NCBI RefSeq assembly: GCF_025787225.1
Contig: NZ_CP090958.1
Span: 2,528,550 to 2,592,549 of the forward strand
DNA from: Saxibacter everestensis
Lineage (GTDB): Bacteria > Actinomycetota > Actinomycetes > Actinomycetales > Brevibacteriaceae
Length of the DNA stretch: 64,000 bases
Direction of reading: 5' to 3'
Shown one piece after another: positions 1 to 8,134 of this stretch (within the stretch, counting starts at the first letter, position 1; the number at the start of each line of letters is the position of its first letter). Both the position numbers and the translations under genes were made by a program. The notes under the pieces are model-generated. The model searched no databases. It was not told the origin of the DNA and worked only from the letters and a program-made list of their open reading frames with translations.

Positions 1-1216
1 GCTGGTTTCCCCCTGACAGCTTGCCGGCGAGGGTTTCGGTGGAGGGCGTACGGATGTCGAACTCCTGCACCCGCTGTTCGGCGTTGCTCTGTATCGCCCT
101 GGTCTTCAGAGCAATACCGGAGGAGAAGCTGGGAGTGTCCTTGAGGTCGAGGACCAGGTTCTCCGCAACGCTCATCCGGCCGACCAGTCCATCGACTCCG
201 CGGTCTTCGGGAACGAACCCGACGCCGGAGCGCAGCACCTTTGCCGGCTTTCGGCCGAGCAGTTCTTTGCCGTCGAGCGTGATCGATCCATGCGTTCGCG
301 TGGTGAGGCCCAGAATGGCCTCGGTCAACTCGGTCTGACCGTTTCCCTGCACTCCGGCAACGGCGAGGATCTCGCCACCCCGTACGTCGAAGGACACACC
401 GTCGACGACGACCCGGCCGGTGTCATCGCTGACAGTGAGGTTACGCACCGAGAAACTGCGATCGTTGACCTCATGCTCGCTTTTCGACACCCGCAGGCTG
501 ACCGAGCGGCCAACCATCATCGATGCCAGGTCGGCCTCGCTGTCTTCCGGCTTCGCCTGGCCGACAACCGCGCCGCGTCGAATCACCGTGATCCGATCGG
601 CAATGGCACGGACTTCACGAAGCTTGTGGGTGATGAACACGATCGAAGTGCCAGAATCGGAGAGCTGCCGCATGATGGCGATCAGCTCATCGGTTTCCTG
701 TGGGGTGAGCACAGCGGTGGGCTCATCCAGAATCAGAATCCGGGCGTCACGCACCAGAGCCTTGATAATCTCCACCCGCTGCTGCACGCCGACCGGCAGG
801 TCCTCGACAAGCGCGTCGGGATCGACGTTGAAGTTGTACTGATCGGACACCTCGCGCACCCTGCGGCGGGCGGTCGCCAAATCAAGCAGGCCGCCTGCCT
901 TCGTGGGTTCGTTGCCAAGGATGACATTCTCGGCAACTGTGAACACGGGAACCAGCATGAAGTGCTGGTGAACCATTCCGATTCCGGCCGCCATGGCATC
1001 CCCGGGCCCGGCGAAAGCCACTGCCTTCCCGTCCACCAGGATCTGCCCGGCATCGGGCTGGTAAAGGCCGTAGAGGACGTTCATCAACGTTGATTTGCCG
1101 GCGCCGTTCTCACCGAGCAAGCAGTGGATTTCTCCGGGCTCAACGGTCACATCAATATGATCGTTGGCGACCAGCGAACCAAATCGCTTGGTTATGCCTG
1201 AGAGTTCAAGCTTCAT
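1..1216 (-). CDS. ABC transporter ATP-binding protein, BMP/nucleoside (sugar-type) importer, 3' end cut by window
   Basis: Cytoplasmic tandem ATPase that would power uptake of nucleosides or a related solute bound by the lipoprotein encoded just upstream. The frame starts with ATG at 1216 behind an AGGAAAG ribosome site and is open to base 1, giving about 405 of the usual 500 residues. The first half has Walker A GENGAGKST, a degenerate signature LPVGVQQR and Walker B LILDEPTAVLT. The second half is still open at SGGNQ, its signature motif. Two fused nucleotide-binding domains with this layout are typical of the RbsA/YufO (NupO) group. Permease genes would be expected beyond the left edge. 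The partner gene is 1320-2396 and the gap between them contains a strong hairpin. The solute is inferred from family only. Confidence 0.9.
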   Translation of the reverse strand, partial: MKLELSGITKRFGSLVANDHIDVTVEPGEIHCLLGENGAGKSTLMNVLYGLYQPDAGQILVDGKAVAFAGPGDAMAAGIGMVHQHFMLVPVFTVAENVILGNEPTKAGGLLDLATARRRVREVSDQYNFNVDPDALVEDLPVGVQQRVEIIKALVRDARILILDEPTAVLTPQETDELIAIMRQLSDSGTSIVFITHKLREVRAIADRITVIRRGAVVGQAKPEDSEADLASMMVGRSVSLRVSKSEHEVNDRSFSVRNLTVSDDTGRVVVDGVSFDVRGGEILAVAGVQGNGQTELTEAILGLTTRTHGSITLDGKELLGRKPAKVLRSGVGFVPEDRGVDGLVGRMSVAENLVLDLKDTPSFSSGIALKTRAIQSNAEQRVQEFDIRTPSTETLAGKLSGGNQ

Positions 1217-1252
1217 GGGTGCTTCTTTCCTCTGATCGCCTGACGCCACAAA

Positions 1253-1280
1253 CGGCGGAGAGGTGATTTCCTCTCCGCCG
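1253..1280 (-). terminator. Intercistronic hairpin between binding-protein and ATPase genes
   Basis: A perfect 11 bp inverted repeat (arm CGGCGGAGAGG) with a 6-base loop lies in the 103-base gap between the BMP lipoprotein gene and the ATPase gene. Read leftward it is followed by TTTGTGG, a poor U-tract, so it may act as a partial terminator or a 3' stability stem that lets the abundant binding protein be made in excess over the ATPase. Confidence 0.6.
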
Positions 1281-1319
1281 TCTAAGTGGCTAACGCACTA
1301 GATCAGTGAGCCTACGCGC

Positions 1320-2396
1320 TTATTTAGGAGATGACTGCGATTCGACCTTGACGCTGCCATCGATGATGGCCGCCTGCAGGTCGGTGATTTCCTTCTTGGT
1401 CGCGTCATCGATCTTCGAGTCCCAGTCGTGGTACGGGGCAAGCGCCACGCCGTCGTTCTCCAGCGTGCCGACGTACGGCTCGTTGCTGAAGTTGCCTTCG
1501 GCGGTTGCCTTCAGCACGTCTTCGACCGCAACATCGATCTTCTTCACGACGGTGCTCATCACGAGTGGCTTGTACTTTTCGGCGAGTGTTTCGTAGCCGT
1601 CGGAGTCAACCCAGATCAGGGCGACGTCCTTGGCATCCAGGGCGGCTGCTGCCGCACCTTCGCCAACAGGTCCCGCGACCGGAAGCAGGACGTCGGCGCC
1701 CTGGCTGATCAGGTTCTCACTGACCGACTGACCCTTCTTTACGTCCTCGAAGTCGCCGGTGAAGGTGCCGTCCTGCTTAGCCTTGTCCCAGCCAAGAACC
1801 TTGACGTCCTTGCCCTTTTCTTCGTTGAAGTGCGCCACGCCGTCAGCAAAGCCGTCCATGAAGATCGTCACCGACGGAAGCTTGATGCCGCCGAAGGTGC
1901 CGACCTTGCCGGTCTTGGTCTGCGATGCCGCCAGGTAGCCGGCCAGGTACGCAGCCTGCGCTGTGTCGAACTGGATGGACTTGACGTTCTCGGCCTCTTC
2001 TTCGAGGGCGGTGTCGATGATCGCGAACTTCGACTCCGGATTCGCCTTGGCGGCATCGGCCGTCGCCGTGGCCAGCAGGAAGCCAACCGTGATGGTCAGG
2101 CCACAGTCCTGGCTGACCATCTGGTTGATGTTCGGAGCGAAGTCTGCGTCGGAGGTGGATTCGGCAGTCTTCGTGTCGCTGATAACGCCGTCTTCTTTTG
2201 CCTTATTGAGTCCGCGGAACCCGGCCTCGTTGAAGGATTTGTCGTCGAAACCACCGGAGTCCGAGACGATGCAGCCGAGGAACTCCGACGAACCGGAGGC
2301 TTCGCCGCCGCCTGATTCAGTGGGAGCCTCGCCGCAGGCGGTGAGCAGAAGGGCGCTTGCGGCAACAACCGCCGCGTAGCGTAAGCGAGTTTTCAC
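1320..2396 (-). CDS. BMP-family (Med/PnrA-like) solute-binding lipoprotein
   Basis: Membrane-anchored substrate receptor of the ABC importer whose ATPase follows at 1216. GTG at 2396 is preferred because AAGGA lies seven bases upstream and the protein then begins with a compact lipoprotein signal: charged VKTRLR, a hydrophobic stretch and lipobox LLTAC with lipidated Cys21. An in-frame ATG at 2432 would add 12 residues before the signal. The mature part (about 338 residues) follows the BMP/PnrA pattern, with GGFDDKSFN near the start and conserved GFL and VGPVGEG segments. Members characterised elsewhere bind purine nucleosides, but the ligand here is not shown by the sequence. Length is normal for the family. 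Confidence 0.9.
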   Translation of the reverse strand: MKTRLRYAAVVAASALLLTACGEAPTESGGGEASGSSEFLGCIVSDSGGFDDKSFNEAGFRGLNKAKEDGVISDTKTAESTSDADFAPNINQMVSQDCGLTITVGFLLATATADAAKANPESKFAIIDTALEEEAENVKSIQFDTAQAAYLAGYLAASQTKTGKVGTFGGIKLPSVTIFMDGFADGVAHFNEEKGKDVKVLGWDKAKQDGTFTGDFEDVKKGQSVSENLISQGADVLLPVAGPVGEGAAAAALDAKDVALIWVDSDGYETLAEKYKPLVMSTVVKKIDVAVEDVLKATAEGNFSNEPYVGTLENDGVALAPYHDWDSKIDDATKKEITDLQAAIIDGSVKVESQSSPK

Positions 2397-2542
2397 GAGT
2401 CTGTCCTTAGAAGAATTTAAGATTCGAAGCACAATAAGTCGGCCGAGCCAGTAAATATTGCATAGCCGAAAAAGAATGTAACCCAGGTTGGCTACTCGCC
2501 GGTACTAGAAGCGGCAATTCGGCACCACTCGTTATCTACTCG

Positions 2543-2680
2543 TGCTCTGGCGGTCTCATCCAGTCGTGATCGGCGGCCTTCGGCACGGGATGGACCTGTC
2601 CTGCTCTGGCGGGCTCGACCCTGCTCTGGCGAGCTCGACGCCGGCGTCAACGAAGAACGCTGGATCTGGCGGTTTCGACG
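2543..2680. repeat. Degenerate ~20 bp repeats in a 297-base intergenic region
   Basis: The stretch 2397-2693 between the M20 gene and the BMP gene has no convincing gene. It holds four imperfect copies of a GCTCTGGCGG-CTCGAC motif, starting near 2544, 2603, 2623 and 2663; the two central copies are adjacent. The promoter of the BMP gene should also lie here (leftward), in the AT-rich part around 2400-2500. No function can be assigned to the repeats. Confidence 0.5.
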
Positions 2681-2693
2681 ACGCCGACCTCGG

Positions 2694-3950
2694 CTACGGG
2701 CGCTCCTCGAGCGCCTTCAGCGCGGAAGCGGTCAGCACGCGGATGCCGTAACCCAAGGCCCGTTCATCTACCTCGTAGTCGCCCTGATGGATGTCATATG
2801 TGGTTCCGCCCGGCGTCCGGGTGCCAAGCCTCGCCATCGCACCCGGTACGTGGGTGAGGTACCAGGCGAAGTCTTCGCCGCCCATCGATTGCGGCGTGAG
2901 GACGATGGAGTTCGCGCCAAGCTCTTCCCGGATGGCGGCCTCCATCAGGCCCATCTCAATTTCCGTGTTCACAACGGGCGGCACACCCCGCTTGTGGTCG
3001 AGTTCGACTTCGACGCCGTACGGCCCGGCAATCTGTTCGACAATCGTCGGCAACAGCTCGGCGGCCTGGTGCCAACCATCGACGTCGAGGCAGCGAAGTG
3101 TGCCCGAGAGGCTGCCGCTTCCCGGAACGACGTTCGGCGCCACGCCGGAACTGATGGTTCCCCAGACCAGCGATACCGAGTGGCGCGCGTCGATCAGCCG
3201 CGCCAATGCCGTTGGCACCTGAGTTGCGACCTGGGCAAGCGCAAACACCAGGTCCTGGGTAAGGTGCGGCCGGGACGTGTGTCCGCCCTTACCCCGCAAA
3301 ACCACCCTGACCGTGTCGCCGGCAGCCGTGATGGCACCAATCCGGGTGCCGACCTTGCCGACATCAAGATTGGGGTCGCAGTGCAGCGCGAGGATGCGTG
3401 GTACCTCGTCGAGCGCGCCCTGGTCGATCACCGAGATAGCCCCACCTGGGGTGACTTCCTCGGCTGGCTGGAAGATCAACCGGATTGTGCCCCCGAGGCC
3501 GCCCGACAGCTGCTGATGCAGGTCTTCGAGCACCTGACCGGTGCCAAGCAGCGCGGTGGCGTGAACATCGTGTCCGCAGGCATGGGCGACACCGGGATTG
3601 ACTGAGCGGAAAGTGGTTGTGGTCCGGTCCGGCACCGGCAGAGCGTCGATGTCCCCACGAAGCGCTAGTGCGATCGGGCCGCTACCGACGTCACAAACGA
3701 CTCCGGTGCCACCCAGGGCCTTCGGCTTGAGGCCCGTGCTCCTGAGCGCCTCGATGATCTTCTGCGTCGTCAGGTACTCCTGGTTCGACAATTCGGGATG
3801 CTGGTGCAGGTCACGACGGAACTCGGTGAGCGCGTGGTACCTCGGCTTCAGCAGTTCTGCAATTCTTCCGGAGGTCAACGCAATCAGGTCATCGGCGCGG
3901 TCGGCATTTACCAGGTCCCCGGCCGCCACGGATTTCAGATGCGCGCTCAT
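2694..3950 (-). CDS. M20-family metallo-amidohydrolase (N-acyl amino acid / hippurate hydrolase type)
   Basis: Predicted cytoplasmic two-metal hydrolase that removes an acyl group from an N-acylated amino acid or similar amide. The M20D pattern is clear: DLHQHPE near residues 48-53, HACGHDVH at 123-130 with the metal-binding His and Asp, QPAEE at 161-165 supplying the catalytic Glu pair, and GEDFAWYL towards the C-terminus. The start at ATG 3950 (418 residues) matches where homologous proteins usually begin. An in-frame ATG at 3986 adds 12 residues, and neither has a strong ribosome site. It lies upstream of, and in the same direction as, the BMP importer genes, a neighbourhood I recall from other Micrococcales. 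Substrate unknown. Confidence 0.88.
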   Translation of the reverse strand: MSAHLKSVAAGDLVNADRADDLIALTSGRIAELLKPRYHALTEFRRDLHQHPELSNQEYLTTQKIIEALRSTGLKPKALGGTGVVCDVGSGPIALALRGDIDALPVPDRTTTTFRSVNPGVAHACGHDVHATALLGTGQVLEDLHQQLSGGLGGTIRLIFQPAEEVTPGGAISVIDQGALDEVPRILALHCDPNLDVGKVGTRIGAITAAGDTVRVVLRGKGGHTSRPHLTQDLVFALAQVATQVPTALARLIDARHSVSLVWGTISSGVAPNVVPGSGSLSGTLRCLDVDGWHQAAELLPTIVEQIAGPYGVEVELDHKRGVPPVVNTEIEMGLMEAAIREELGANSIVLTPQSMGGEDFAWYLTHVPGAMARLGTRTPGGTTYDIHQGDYEVDERALGYGIRVLTASALKALEERP

Positions 3951-4138
3951 CCCATAAACATTACGCTTCGGGAGCGACGACGGCATCGAGGTTTCTTAAT
4001 AGAACGACTCATTCGGATCGAACAGTTCATTCGCCCAGCACCGCGTACACCCACTCCGGCTAGCGAGAGTGGCATTTCGGCGGCAGCACACACCGCCAGC
4101 GCCAGTTCAGCAGGCGCCACTTCTGAGGCGATTTCACC

Positions 4139-5632
4139 TTAGCCTCCTGGGTCTGGTGGATGGTGGTAGTGATTTCGCCGGGGTTGTTGGGCTGGGTCGA
4201 TCCAGGCGGGTGCGATTGCCCAGGGAACGCCCGAACGTGTGACGATGCGCCAGTGGCCTTGGTGGACGAGCCCGTGATGGTGTTCGCACAGCAGTGCTCC
4301 ATTCGGCACGGCGGTCCGGCCCCCGCGGGAGTAGAACTCCACGTGGTGCGCGGCACACCACGCCGCGGGAGTTGTGCAGCCGGGGATGATGCAGCCTCGG
4401 TCCCGGGCGATGATGGCCCGGCGCTGGGCTCCGGTGAACAGCCTCTTGCCCTTGCCGACGTCGAGTACCTGACCCTTGCCACCGAGGACGACAGGCACCA
4501 GGGACGCATCGCAAGCCATTTTTCGCACCACGGCCGCAGGGACCGGACCCGTATAGGCGAACGCGCCTCCGCCGGCGAGCTGGTCGTAGAGCACTCGGTG
4601 ATCGATGGTGACCAGAATGGTGGCCTTGGTGCCATTGGCGCTAACCGCCCCTGCCTTCAGTGCGCCGGCGCAAACCGCGACCAGACCGTCGAGGAGCTTG
4701 TGCTGGTAGGTCCGCGGGTCGGCCCGGGCAGCATCAGCCGGGTGCGCCGATTGGGTTTCGCAGTCGCCGTGGCGCCGGGGACTCGTGGCCGGTCCCGCGG
4801 CGGCAAGCAAGGTCTCATGATCTTCAGAGCTCATCGCACCCCTGAACGGCACCAGCCCGGAGCGCAACGGTGCGCCGAACCACAGGCCGTGCTGCTGCCG
4901 TGTCTCGGCCTCGCTGGGCAGCGTGCCGTCGGGATCCAGGGTGTCGATCCAGTGCCGGGCGCAGCGATCGACGAATGCAGGGTCATGGCGCAGGGCCTGT
5001 TCGATCAGTTGCGCCTCCGCCGCGGCCACCACCTCATCTGGGGACGCCGCCAGCGGATGAGAAGCGGAAGCCGTCTCAGCCTTCTCCCGGATCACAGCCA
5101 GCCGCTGGATCAGGACGCGAGCGTGATCGGCACCGATCCGTCCTTCGTCCAGCGCCGCCACGGTAGCCGGTGCCTGAGCGGGCAGTTTCTGCCCGGTCAA
5201 CGAAAACGCTGGGCATACTGCGGCAGCAAGGTCCAGGCGATGCTTTGCCTCCCCAGCGTTGATCCGCAGCCTATTCGTCAGCAAACTCACCGTCGAACGC
5301 TCACCCGCCGCGGCGGCTATCTCACGCCGGTCAATGGCGCCTGCCACCCGTATGTGGGCGCCATCCAGCCGGCGGGACAGACCCTGCAGGTCCTCGGCCA
5401 CCTGGAGAACCTCCGGATCAGACAGGCCCGCCAGGTCGGCTCCGATCTCTTCGATCAGGCGCCTGAGCGATGCCGTGACCGCAGCAATCAGCCCGTGACA
5501 CTCGGCAGCCAATGTCGAGGGAACAGCCCCGCCGCCGTCAACGTCACCACCGCTATCCACACCCGGCACATCCCAGCGCTCGGCGCGGCCAACCCCGGCA
5601 CTGTCACCCGACGACTGCGAGAACTTCTCCAT
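4139..5632 (-). CDS. DUF222 / 13E12-repeat protein with C-terminal HNH nuclease domain
   Basis: A 497-residue protein of the actinobacterial 13E12 (DUF222) family. The long helical DUF222 region occupies roughly residues 45-380. A C-terminal HNH domain spans about 410-462, with paired cysteines in RGCIIPGC, CAAHHVEF (the catalytic HH pair) and CEHHHGLVH. This predicts a zinc-stabilised DNA endonuclease. Such genes are multicopy in many actinobacterial genomes and in M. tuberculosis are part of REP13E12 repeats used by phages as attachment sites; no role has been established. The frame is intact. The region upstream carries a ~106 bp tandem array (5733-6260), and the immediate 5' flank 5633-5715 is AT-rich. 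Start ATG 5632 lacks a strong ribosome site. Confidence 0.88.
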   Translation of the reverse strand: MEKFSQSSGDSAGVGRAERWDVPGVDSGGDVDGGGAVPSTLAAECHGLIAAVTASLRRLIEEIGADLAGLSDPEVLQVAEDLQGLSRRLDGAHIRVAGAIDRREIAAAAGERSTVSLLTNRLRINAGEAKHRLDLAAAVCPAFSLTGQKLPAQAPATVAALDEGRIGADHARVLIQRLAVIREKAETASASHPLAASPDEVVAAAEAQLIEQALRHDPAFVDRCARHWIDTLDPDGTLPSEAETRQQHGLWFGAPLRSGLVPFRGAMSSEDHETLLAAAGPATSPRRHGDCETQSAHPADAARADPRTYQHKLLDGLVAVCAGALKAGAVSANGTKATILVTIDHRVLYDQLAGGGAFAYTGPVPAAVVRKMACDASLVPVVLGGKGQVLDVGKGKRLFTGAQRRAIIARDRGCIIPGCTTPAAWCAAHHVEFYSRGGRTAVPNGALLCEHHHGLVHQGHWRIVTRSGVPWAIAPAWIDPAQQPRRNHYHHPPDPGG

Positions 5633-5732
5633 ACCCGCACACTATCCGCCAGCACTGACAGTCAATCACCAGCAATATCACAATAAAGCAGCAACGTACT
5701 ATTTACGTTCTGTTTTCAAGCAACGACAGCCA

Positions 5733-6260
5733 GGCTACCTCTGCGCCCACCCCGCGCCAGGTTCACGCCCCGAAGGAGGGGCGGGCGGCGTGCGGGGCAA
5801 GGCCAGACAGCCACAGCGAGGTACGAGCGAGAAGGGCGGCTATCTCCGCGCTCACCTCGCACCAGGGCACGCGCACAAAAAGAGGGACGGGCGGCATACA
5901 GAACATGCCCGGGCAACCACAGCGGTGAACCAGCGAAAAGGACGGCTACCTCCGCGCTCACCTCGCACCAGGGCACGCGCACAAAAAGAGGGACGGGCGG
6001 CATACAGAACATGCCCGGGCAACCACAGCGGTGAACCAGCGAAAAGGACGGCTACCTCCGCGCCCACCCCGCGCCAGATTCACGCCCGATAGGAGGGGGC
6101 GGAGGGCAGGCCACGGCCGGACGCAACCGCAGCGAGGATGGAGTGAAAGCGCCAGCTGCCTCCGCGCCCACGCAGCACCAGGTTCACGTACCCCGCAGGA
6201 GGGGCGGGCGGCGTGCAGGGCGTGGTCGGGCATTCGCAGCGAGGTACGAGCGAGAAGGGC
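5733..6260. repeat. Tandem array, five units of ~104-106 bp
   Basis: Units begin with a GGCTACCTCCGCG-type sequence at 5733, 5838, 5944, 6050 and about 6154, i.e. spacings of 105, 106, 106 and 104 bases; the array fades out near 6260-6300. Units 2 and 3 differ at a single base (5842 versus 5948), while units 1, 4 and 5 have diverged and are most alike at their ends (CGAGGTACGAGCGAGAAGG recurs at 5817 and 6240). The period is not a multiple of three, so frames running through it on either strand are not conserved proteins. The array fills the space between the end of the mannose-1-phosphate guanylyltransferase gene and the start of the DUF222-HNH gene. Confidence 0.9.
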
Positions 6261-6302
6261 GGGCACGCCGCGCCGCCCCTCCTGACGGAACACGCGGAAA
6301 AC

Positions 6303-7454
6303 CTAGAGCAAATCCTCGCGACCCATCGCCTTCACCCGCTCCACGATGTCCTTCACCGACTGCGCCCGTGCGCGCGTCGTCACCAGGAGCGCGTCCTCGG
6401 TGTCGACGACGACGACATCCTCGACCCCCACCAGAGCCACTAACCGTTTCTGATCCGAAACCACGACGCCAGTCGCGTCCACCGAGACGACTGCGGCATC
6501 GTCACCCACTACCGTGACTGCGTCGCCCTCCCCGGGCACCGGCTGCCGGAGCTTGGAGATCGACGCGAAGTCACCCACGTCGTCCCAGCCGAAGTCGCCC
6601 GGGACAACGGCGACCGCGCCCGCCGCGGCGGCCGGCTCGGCCACGGCGTAGTCGATCGCAATGCGCGGCAGGGTCGGCCAGACCTCGGCAAGCACTGAAT
6701 CGTAATCGTCTGACCCGGCGGCGTCGGCAATCGTTTCCAAGCCGGCGTACAACTCGGGTTGATTTGCCTTCAGGTGCCCGAGCAGGGCATCGGCTCGGGC
6801 GATGAACATTCCGGCATTCCACCGATAGGTGCCGCTGTACATGTACTGCCTGGCGGTCGCCGCATCCGGCTTTTCCACAAAGGCTGATGCGCGGCGGGCG
6901 AACGGGGCTCCGGGCGTACCGAGCAACTCGCCGACCTGGATGTATCCGTAGCCGGTGGCAGGGTTCGTCGGAGTTATCCCGACCGTCACTATGTCGCCGT
7001 TCTGAGCGGCATCGATCGCCTGCTGCACCACGTCGCGGAATCCGTAGGGATTGGTGATCGAGTGGTCGGCGGAGAACGAGCCGACGATGGCGTCCGGGTT
7101 GTTCCGGTACAACAGAAGCGCGCCAAGTCCGATGGCGGCACCGGAGTCCTTGGGAGAGGGCTCCTCGACCAGCCGCGTGTCCAACAGCTCCGGCAGTTGG
7201 CTGCGAACCGCCTGTGCGTGCGCGGCACCCGTGACGACCATGATCCGGTCGGCAGGGGCTAGCGGCAAAATCCGGTCCCAGGTGGCCTGCAGCAACGACC
7301 GCCCGGTGCCAAGCAGGTCGTGCAGGAACTTGGGAGACGCCTGCCGGGATTTCGGCCAGAGCCTCGTCCCGGCGCCTCCTGCAGGGATGATTGCATAGAA
7401 GTCCTTGAGGCCCGGAGGCTGGCGCCACGAGGCGACTGAATCGTTTGCTGACAT
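6303..7454 (-). CDS. manC: Mannose-1-phosphate guanylyltransferase (GDP-mannose pyrophosphorylase)
   Basis: Makes GDP-mannose from GTP and mannose-1-phosphate for mannosylated lipids, glycans or polysaccharide. The nucleotidyltransferase signature PAGGAGTRLWPKSR lies at residues 24-37, followed by PKF; FVEKPD and WNAGMF mark the sugar-phosphate site. At 383 residues it is a stand-alone pyrophosphorylase without the C-terminal isomerase domain of bifunctional enzymes. ATG 7454 was chosen because the 17 residues before it in the longer frame do not look coding; no strong ribosome site is visible. It is divergent from sdhCDAB. The gene continues directly into the tandem array downstream and no terminator is evident. 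Confident as to family; the exact sugar is inferred. Confidence 0.9.
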   Translation of the reverse strand: MSANDSVASWRQPPGLKDFYAIIPAGGAGTRLWPKSRQASPKFLHDLLGTGRSLLQATWDRILPLAPADRIMVVTGAAHAQAVRSQLPELLDTRLVEEPSPKDSGAAIGLGALLLYRNNPDAIVGSFSADHSITNPYGFRDVVQQAIDAAQNGDIVTVGITPTNPATGYGYIQVGELLGTPGAPFARRASAFVEKPDAATARQYMYSGTYRWNAGMFIARADALLGHLKANQPELYAGLETIADAAGSDDYDSVLAEVWPTLPRIAIDYAVAEPAAAAGAVAVVPGDFGWDDVGDFASISKLRQPVPGEGDAVTVVGDDAAVVSVDATGVVVSDQKRLVALVGVEDVVVVDTEDALLVTTRARAQSVKDIVERVKAMGREDLL

Positions 7455-7663
7455 GGCATCAAACCTAGCCGACGGCGGGTTGAAAGCCGACGATTTACGG
7501 CACAAAAGTGTTCTGCAATTGGCCTCTCACCTGCGGGAACGCTGTCGTTCTGATTGAATTCGAATGAAATCGTGAGTGATTGATCACTATCTGGCCTCCG
7601 GTGCAGCGCGGCGTTGGCCAGGTCATTACAGTGGTGGATATCAGACGTCGTCCCTACGGCCTG
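7455..7663. other. Divergent intergenic region manC/sdhC with a 14 bp inverted repeat
   Basis: The roughly 300 bases between the two divergent starts hold no gene. At 7575-7588 there is an inverted repeat AGTGAT-TG-ATCACT, and at 7557-7566 an ATTCGAAT palindrome. Either could be an operator for sdh or manC. The half-site spacing does not fit the usual CRP/GlxR pattern (GTGA-N6-TCAC), so no regulator is proposed. Confidence 0.4.
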
Positions 7664-7692
7664 TTTACACGAGCCCCCATACGGTCTTTAGT
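7664..7692 (+). promoter_or_regulatory. Candidate sigma-70-type promoter for sdhCDAB
   Basis: TTTACA (7664-7669) and TTTAGT (7687-7692) are separated by 17 bases, giving 5/6 and 4/6 matches to the housekeeping -35 and -10 boxes. Transcription would start near 7699, leaving a leader of about 55 bases before the GTG of sdhC at 7755. Inferred from position and consensus only. Confidence 0.45.
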
Positions 7693-7754
7693 GTGCAATG
7701 GAGCAGAAGGAAAGACGACAAAGTTGCATACAACTCGTCTTTGGAGGAAGGTCC

Positions 7755-8132
7755 GTGGCCAAAGCTACGACGGGCACCTTGTACCGGGGCCGTGAAGGAA
7801 TGTGGTCGTGGGTCGCTCATCGAGTGACCGGCGTAGCGATCTTCTTCTTCCTCCTTGTACACGTGCTCGATACCTCGTTAGTTCGCGTCTCGCCTGAGGC
7901 TTACGATGCCGTCATCGGCACCTACAAAACCCCCATCATGGCGATTGGCGAGGCCGGTCTGGTAGCGGCGATCGTCTTCCATGCATTTAACGGTCTGCGG
8001 ATTATCGCCGTGGACTTCTGGAAGGGCGGACCGCAGAATCAGCGCAAGCTGCTCTGGGCAGTCCTCATCCTCTGGTTCGTGACGATGGCAGCGTTCCTGC
8101 CCCGTCACCTGATCCACGCTTTCGGAGGTTAA
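7755..8132 (+). CDS. sdhC: Succinate dehydrogenase cytochrome b556 subunit
   Basis: Membrane anchor of complex II, binding haem b and quinone with SdhD. GTG 7755 is preferred because GGAGGAAG lies just upstream at 7743-7750 and the protein then begins VAKATTGTLYRGREGMWSW like its homologues; 19 codons of open frame before it are not credible coding. The 125-residue product has three predicted membrane helices. It contains the conserved SWVAHRVTG segment near the first helix and FHAFNGLRIIAVDFW in the second, which supplies a probable haem-ligand His. It is the first gene of sdhCDAB. Its TAA stop at 8130-8132 shares bases with an upstream ATG of sdhD, indicating translational coupling. Confidence 0.95.
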   Translation: MAKATTGTLYRGREGMWSWVAHRVTGVAIFFFLLVHVLDTSLVRVSPEAYDAVIGTYKTPIMAIGEAGLVAAIVFHAFNGLRIIAVDFWKGGPQNQRKLLWAVLILWFVTMAAFLPRHLIHAFGG

Positions 8133-8134
8133 TG

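Noticed and set aside
4160-5686. Long rightward open frame (508 codons) opposite the DUF222-HNH gene
   Set aside because: The leftward frame carries the HNH motif and family pattern; the rightward frame is low-complexity and is a by-product of high GC.
5733-6260. CRISPR array
   Set aside because: Units of ~106 bp are contiguous, without unique spacers, and no cas gene is present.
5716-6293. Small leftward frames of 71-111 codons through the tandem array
   Set aside because: The ~106 bp period shifts the frame in every unit, so the frames are accidental and not a repeat protein.
7572-7588. CRP/GlxR site upstream of sdhC
   Set aside because: GTGA and TCAC half-sites are four or eight bases apart instead of six.
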